Assembly: GCA_019112825.1 (NCBI GenBank)
Contig: DXIP01000020.1
Coordinates: 5,401-69,400 of the forward strand
Direction: 5' to 3'
Origin: Alistipes excrementigallinarum
GTDB lineage: Bacteria > Bacteroidota > Bacteroidia > Bacteroidales > Rikenellaceae
DNA: 64,000 nucleotides
The translations under genes were made by a program, and so were the position numbers. The notes under the pieces were generated by a model. That model did no database searches. It had not been told where the DNA came from and saw nothing but the letters and a program-made list of their open reading frames with translations. The stretch's first letter is position 1; each line of letters begins with the position of its first letter. This document shows positions 59,940 to 64,000 of the stretch, piece after piece.

Positions 59940-62270
59940 ATGAAAACGTTGAAAACGCTGAAAATCATGACGGGAGCGCTGCTGCTCGGGCTGGGCTCCT
60001 GCCAGACGACACCGCTCTACCTCGATGCGACGCAGAGCCCCGCGGCACGTGCCGCCGACCTGGTGCGCCGCATGAGCCTCGAAGAGAAGGTCGGACAGCT
60101 GCAGTGCCCCTACGGCTGGGAGACCTACGAACGCAGCGGCGACTCGGTGCTGTTGACCGACCGCTTCCGCGAGCTGGTCGACGAGCGCCACATCGGCATG
60201 CTGTGGGGCACCTTCCGCGCCGACCCCTGGACGCAGCGCAACCTCGAAACGGGCCTCTCGCCCCGCATGGGCGCCGAGCTGGCCAACCGCATGCAGCGCT
60301 ACGCCATCGAACACAGCCGCTGGGGCATTCCGCTCTTCCTGGCCGAGGAGGCGCCCCACGGATTCATGGCCATCGGCGCCACGGTCTTCCCCACGGCGCT
60401 GGGACAGGCCTCGACGTGGAATCCGGAGCTCATCCGCCGCATGGGCGGGGTTATCGCCTCGGAAATCCGCACGCAGGGAGCCCACATCGCCTACGGACCG
60501 GTGCTCGACGTGGTGCGTGACCCGCGCTGGTCGCGTACCGAGGAGTCATACGGCGAGGACCCGACGCTGACGGCCGCCATGGGGCGCGCCTTCGTCGAGG
60601 GACTCGGCTCGGCCGACCTGAGCGAACGGGAGCACGCCCTCTCGACGCTCAAGCACATCGCCGCCTACGGAGCCTCGGACGGAGGACAGAACGGCGGAGC
60701 GAACCTGCTCGGAGAGCGCGAGCTGCGCCGCACCTTCCTGCCGCCCGTCGAGGCGGCCGTGCGGGCGGGCGCCCGCTCGGTGATGACCGCCTACAGCTCC
60801 ATCGACGGCGTGCCCTGCACGATGAACGACTACCTCCTCGGCGAGGTGCTCCGCGGCGAGTGGGGCTTTGACGGATTCGTCATCTCGGACCTCTTCAGCA
60901 TCGAGGGGCTCTACCAGACGCACGGCGTGGCAACGTCGGTCGACGACGCGGCGCGCAAGGCGCTCACGGCGGGTGTCGATGCCGACCTCTGCGGCGAAGC
61001 CTACCTCACGCTCATCGAGTCGGTGCGCAAGGGGCTCGTCGACCCGGCGCTCATCGACCGGGCGGCCGAGCGGGTGCTGCGGCTCAAGTTCGAGATGGGG
61101 CTCTTCGAAAACCCTTATGTCGATGTCGACGGATGCACGTCGGGAAGCGACGCGCACCGGCAGACGACGCTCGAGGTGGCACGCCAGTCCATCGTCCTGC
61201 TCGAGAACAACGGCATCCTGCCCCTCTCCGCCGGGAAGGGAACGGTGGCACTCATCGGCCCCAATGCCGACAACGTATACAACCAGCTGGGGGACTACAC
61301 GGCCCAGCAGTCCGACAACGTGACGACGCTGCGCCGCGGCATCGAGCGGCTCATCGGCGCCGACCGCGTCCGCTACGTCCGTGGCTGCGCCATCCGCGAC
61401 CTCTCGACGGCCGAAATCCAGCGTGCGGTCGACGCCGCACGCCGCTCAGATGTGGCCGTGGTGGTGGTCGGTGGCTCGAGTGCCCGCGACTTCGACACGG
61501 AGTACCTCGCCACGGGAGCCGCCGTGGCCTCGACGCGCAGCGTGAAGGACATGGAGTGCGGCGAGGGCAACGACCGCGCCTCGCTGGCGCTGCTCGGACG
61601 GCAGGAGGAGCTGCTGCGCGCCGTCGCACAGACGGGCAAGCCGATGGTGGTGGTCTACATCGAGGGACGTCCGCTCGACATGCGCTGGGCTTCGGAGCAT
61701 GCCGATGCGCTGCTGACGGCCTGGTATCCGGGCGAGGCCGGAGGCGAGGCGCTGGCCGAGGTGCTCTTCGGGCAGTACAACCCTGCGGGACGCCTTCCCG
61801 TCTCGATTCCCCGCACCGAGGGGCAGCTGCCCGTCCACTACAACAAGCTCGTGCCAGCCAACCACGACTACGTCGAGCTGGAGGCCACGCCGCTCTACCC
61901 CTTCGGATTCGGACGCAGCTACACGCGCTTCGAGTACGGCAATCTGGCCGTCGATTCGCTCGGCAGGAACGATTACCGCATCCGCTGCACGGTGCGCAAC
62001 TGCGGCGAACGTGACGGCGAAGAGGTGGCACAGCTCTACATCCGCCATCTGGAGGCGCCGCTGGTACAGCCCCTGCGCGAGCTGAAGGCCTTCGAGCGCA
62101 TCGCCATCCCGGCCGGTGAAGAGCGCGAGGTCGAGTTCCGCCTCACGCCGCGCGACCTGCAAATCATCGGCCGCGACTACCGCCCGATGAGCTATGAGGG
62201 GCGTGTACGCATCGAGGTAGGTCCCTCGTCGGCCGAGCATCCGCTCGTCGACACGCTCCGACACCGCTGA
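59940..62270 (+). CDS. GH3-family glycoside hydrolase lipoprotein (beta-glucosidase/xylosidase type)
   Basis: 776 residues from the ATG at 59940 (MKTLKTLKIMTG). Lipobox LGSC (Cys21). GH3 N-terminal TIM barrel (~40-400) with AEEAPHG, GPVLDVVRDPRWSRTEESYGEDP, the KHIAAYG loop and the nucleophile Asp317 in GFVISDLFS. The (alpha/beta) sandwich (~420-640) has VVVGGSSARDFDTEY and MECGEGNDR, and the C-terminal fibronectin-like domain reads YTRFEYGNLAVDS and VRNCGERDGEEVAQLY. Probably attached to the outer membrane, acting on plant or host oligosaccharides. It now stands without its susC/susD partners. Confidence 0.92.
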   Translation: MKTLKTLKIMTGALLLGLGSCQTTPLYLDATQSPAARAADLVRRMSLEEKVGQLQCPYGWETYERSGDSVLLTDRFRELVDERHIGMLWGTFRADPWTQRNLETGLSPRMGAELANRMQRYAIEHSRWGIPLFLAEEAPHGFMAIGATVFPTALGQASTWNPELIRRMGGVIASEIRTQGAHIAYGPVLDVVRDPRWSRTEESYGEDPTLTAAMGRAFVEGLGSADLSEREHALSTLKHIAAYGASDGGQNGGANLLGERELRRTFLPPVEAAVRAGARSVMTAYSSIDGVPCTMNDYLLGEVLRGEWGFDGFVISDLFSIEGLYQTHGVATSVDDAARKALTAGVDADLCGEAYLTLIESVRKGLVDPALIDRAAERVLRLKFEMGLFENPYVDVDGCTSGSDAHRQTTLEVARQSIVLLENNGILPLSAGKGTVALIGPNADNVYNQLGDYTAQQSDNVTTLRRGIERLIGADRVRYVRGCAIRDLSTAEIQRAVDAARRSDVAVVVVGGSSARDFDTEYLATGAAVASTRSVKDMECGEGNDRASLALLGRQEELLRAVAQTGKPMVVVYIEGRPLDMRWASEHADALLTAWYPGEAGGEALAEVLFGQYNPAGRLPVSIPRTEGQLPVHYNKLVPANHDYVELEATPLYPFGFGRSYTRFEYGNLAVDSLGRNDYRIRCTVRNCGERDGEEVAQLYIRHLEAPLVQPLRELKAFERIAIPAGEEREVEFRLTPRDLQIIGRDYRPMSYEGRVRIEVGPSSAEHPLVDTLRHR

Positions 62271-62320
62271 CGGGCCGCACCGGTTGCCGCCGGTCACGGC
62301 CCTTCGGGGCCGGAGAGCCG

Positions 62321-62374
62321 GACGGGCAGAGGGGCAGACGGACAGGCAGACAGACAGACAGACGGACAGACAGA
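62321..62374. repeat. CAGA/GACA tetranucleotide microsatellite
   Basis: After the GH3-family glycosidase gene, GGCAGA and CAGA/CGGA units run for ~50 bp, with the purest part (CAGACAGACAGACAGACGGA) at about 62347-62366. Four-base repeats of this kind are prone to slippage, but here they lie outside coding sequence. Confidence 0.8.
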
Positions 62375-62378
62375 CCGG

Positions 62379-62420
62379 AAAACGACAAGCGGGAGATTCC
62401 ACGAAGGAGTCTCCCGCTTG
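62379..62420 (-). terminator. Terminator of the tRNA-Arg gene
   Basis: CAAGCGGGAGA (62386-62396) pairs perfectly with TCTCCCGCTTG (62410-62420), with extra TCC/GGA pairing inside. On the minus strand it is followed by TCGTTTTCC. Confidence 0.7.
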
Positions 62421-62435
62421 CCGCATGTTTAGGGG

Positions 62436-62509
62436 TGATTCCGTTGGGATTCGAACCCAAGACCCACAGCTTAGAAGGCTGTTGCTCTATCCAGCTGAGC
62501 TACCCGACC
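62436..62509 (-). tRNA. tRNA-Arg (anticodon TCT), acceptor stem mismatched
   Basis: D arm (GCTC/GAGC), anticodon arm (ACAGC CTTCTAA GCTGT, anticodon TCT at 62473-62475) and T arm (TTGGG TTCGAAT CCCAA) are all well formed. The 3' acceptor strand is CGGAATC, discriminator A, no encoded CCA. The 5' acceptor strand is GGTCGGG, giving three mismatches at positions 4-6; GGTTCCG would pair fully. It may be a weakened or decayed copy, or one repaired after transcription. Confidence 0.8.
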
Positions 62510-62525
62510 ATCCTTTATTGCGCTG

Positions 62526-62533
62526 CAAAGGTA
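62526..62533 (-). promoter_or_regulatory. -7 box for tRNA-Arg
   Basis: TACCTTTG on the minus strand, 16 nt upstream of the tRNA 5' end, so the gene still has a promoter. Confidence 0.6.
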
Positions 62534-62596
62534 GCGCCTTTTCTCTGAAAATACAAATCTTTGTTTCGATTATTTTTCAGGTTTCACGCCGCCCGG

Positions 62597-64000
62597 TTAG
62601 AACGGATAACCGACGGCAAAGTGCAACGTCGCATCCTGGCGCAGGTCTTGATTGGCAATTACCCAACGTTTCGATCCCGTCAGTGAGGGGTCGAAAGCCT
62701 TTATCCCCAGGTCGAAGCGGAGGATGAAATAGTTGAAATCGAGCCGGGCCCCCAGTCCGTATGCCATGGCCAGCTCTTTGTAGAAAGAGCGCAGTTTGAA
62801 TACGCCGCCCGGTTGTTGCGGATAGCTGCGTATGGTCCAGATGTTGCCGGCATCGATAAAGGCGGCCAACTCCAATTTCCAGATAATCTTGGACCGGTAT
62901 TCGGCATTCAAGTCGAGCCGGATATCTCCACATTGGTTCATGAAATCGGTTACGGTGTTCTCTCCCCGGTAGGTACCTGGGCCTAATGTCCGCACCGACC
63001 ACCCCCGCACGCTGTTGGCCCCGCCTGAGAAGTATCGTTTTTCAAACGGCAGCATCTCCGAGTTGCCGTAGGGTATGGCTATCCCTGTCCCTACATGGAG
63101 CGCCAACGAGTTTTTTTCGGTAAACCGGAACGTATAGGAGTAGTCCAGGTCTGCTTTGGCATATTGCGAGTACCGGATGCCCAGGAACGAATACTCCTGG
63201 TCTGCTCCCCGTTTCTGTCCCGTCAGTTTCGACAGTCCGTACAACAGGTTACCGGCAATCTCCCCGGCGGCACGCAACGTGTAGATATTATACAGGTTGT
63301 TGGATGCGGTATTCAGGTTGGTCCGGTAGAAGATGTAAGATGAGCGCATGATGAAGTGGTCCTCATAGCTGTATCGCAGTAACGGGTTTTCGGGCGATAT
63401 ACTGTCAATAAACCCACTGATGCTTTTGGGTAGGTATACGTAGCTGACATCGACCAGGTCAAGTGTATGGCGGAATCGGTTCCGTCGTGTGTTCCATTTG
63501 TATTTCCATCCTGCACCGGCAATTACCCGGGTGTATTCGGGCCGCTGTTGCAGGTTGGCGTTGATGGAGAATTCCGTCGTTGCCCGTAATCGTTTCTTAA
63601 AAGAGGAGCTAAGAAACGGAAAGAGAAACTGGGGGTAGGTAATGCCTGTTTCGGCACTTAGCTCCGTATAGTTGTCGTTGATGATACTCCCGAAATTACC
63701 CGACAACGATTCGTAGGCCATCCGGAATTTGGTGGACCAGGTTTCCGACCCTTTGAAAATGTTGCGGTGCTGGTGCGTCAATCCCACGGCAAAGCCAAAG
63801 TCTCCGGCCGAGTTCGTCCCTTCCACGTCGATCGAGATGGTCTGGGATTTACCTTCGGTCAGCAGAATGTAACAGTTCAGCATTTCCTCTTCTCCCACCT
63901 CTATCGGGACGAAACGTATGTTGACATATTTCAACACCCGCAAACGGCTGAATGCGCTGTATGTATTGTCCACCATCCGGTTTGAGAACAACTGCCCGGG
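62597..64000 (-). CDS. BamA/TamA-like outer-membrane protein (partial, runs off right edge)
   Basis: At least 467 residues; the frame continues past base 64000, so a TTG at 63991 is not the true start. The N-terminal part visible (GQLFSNRMVDNTYSAFSRL, then YVNIRF) is the end of a POTRA-type domain. Then comes a 16-strand-like beta barrel of the Omp85/surface-antigen family, with YFSGGANSVRGWSVRTLGPG (the VRGF/VRGW motif), GTGIAIPYGN and LRFDLGIKAFDP near the C-terminus, which ends in an aromatic residue (GYPF). It would sit in the outer membrane. Its DNA is visibly less GC-rich than the genes to its left. Confidence 0.88.
   Translation of the reverse strand, partial: PGQLFSNRMVDNTYSAFSRLRVLKYVNIRFVPIEVGEEEMLNCYILLTEGKSQTISIDVEGTNSAGDFGFAVGLTHQHRNIFKGSETWSTKFRMAYESLSGNFGSIINDNYTELSAETGITYPQFLFPFLSSSFKKRLRATTEFSINANLQQRPEYTRVIAGAGWKYKWNTRRNRFRHTLDLVDVSYVYLPKSISGFIDSISPENPLLRYSYEDHFIMRSSYIFYRTNLNTASNNLYNIYTLRAAGEIAGNLLYGLSKLTGQKRGADQEYSFLGIRYSQYAKADLDYSYTFRFTEKNSLALHVGTGIAIPYGNSEMLPFEKRYFSGGANSVRGWSVRTLGPGTYRGENTVTDFMNQCGDIRLDLNAEYRSKIIWKLELAAFIDAGNIWTIRSYPQQPGGVFKLRSFYKELAMAYGLGARLDFNYFILRFDLGIKAFDPSLTGSKRWVIANQDLRQDATLHFAVGYPF

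Noticed and set aside
62284..62727. 147-codon plus-strand frame covering the tRNA-Arg
   Set aside because: Classic spurious translation of a tRNA complement (VGIRTQDPQLRRL peptide).

Overview
The window looks like a chromosomal segment of a GC-rich member of the Bacteroidales, most likely Alistipes or another Rikenellaceae. This is inferred from the sequence: repeated TAnnTTTG promoter boxes (the Bacteroidetes -7 consensus), an Rnf complex in the order rnfBCDGEA, a FecR-type anti-sigma protein beside an ECF sigma gene, several META/YajG-like lipoproteins, and strongly G/C-ending codons. Most of it is housekeeping DNA with short gene clusters separated by low-complexity spacers. No intact prophage, transposon or CRISPR array is visible.

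Layout. 1-7.2 kb (minus): the start of a secreted proline-rich protein that runs off the left edge, then pyrG-yidC and a five-repeat DUF349 protein. 7.1-11.8 kb (plus): an orphan OmpR-type response regulator, then ackA, ptb and buk, an acyl-phosphate/ATP-forming fermentation module closed by a 25-bp bidirectional terminator. 11.9-18.3 kb: a Wzx-like flippase, aroQ-pyk, thiL, and hpt-queE-ftsB-like. 18.4-25.6 kb (minus): nadE-rseC-rnfBCDGEA, joining NAD synthesis to the ion-pumping ferredoxin:NAD oxidoreductase; nadE appears to have lost its glutaminase cysteine. 25.6-35.6 kb (minus mostly): a terminator-like repeat array, a zinc-ribbon coiled coil with Nif3, MerR, dNK-rsmF, trkA-GH3, and cysQ. 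A palindromic divergent promoter lies at 33.9 kb and a CRP-type operator at 35.6 kb. 35.9-43.0 kb: rplU-rpmA, three lipoproteins in more AT-rich DNA, a 129-nt imperfect hairpin, and nifJ. 43.3-56.8 kb: an M16 protease pair, rsmA with an unusual low-complexity insertion, two small membrane proteins, recQ, and the plus-strand cluster lptB-aroA-aroC-prmC-recX-M23 peptidase.

57-62.5 kb is the accessory region and the most interesting part. An ECF sigma gene is split by a run of eight G (coding strand), in the manner of a phase-variable or broken gene. It faces away from a FecR-type anti-sigma gene. Immediately after fecR are the first 13 codons of what looks like a SusC/TonB receptor, then the first ~20 codons of a Bacteroidetes mobile-element tyrosine recombinase, then an intact GH3-family glycosidase lipoprotein. 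The simplest reading is a polysaccharide-utilisation locus that lost its SusC/SusD genes through integration and later deletion of a mobile element, and whose sigma switch is off or phase-variable. It is followed by a tRNA-Arg(TCT) with a mismatched acceptor stem and by a BamA/TamA-like outer-membrane protein that runs off the right edge.

How the genes work together: pyk, nifJ, ptb/buk, ackA and Rnf form a coherent anaerobic energy module (pyruvate to acetyl-CoA plus reduced ferredoxin; acyl-phosphates to ATP; ferredoxin to NADH with ion pumping). aroQ, aroA and aroC supply chorismate. yidC, lptB, the flippase, the M23 peptidase, ftsB-like and the BamA-like protein serve the envelope.
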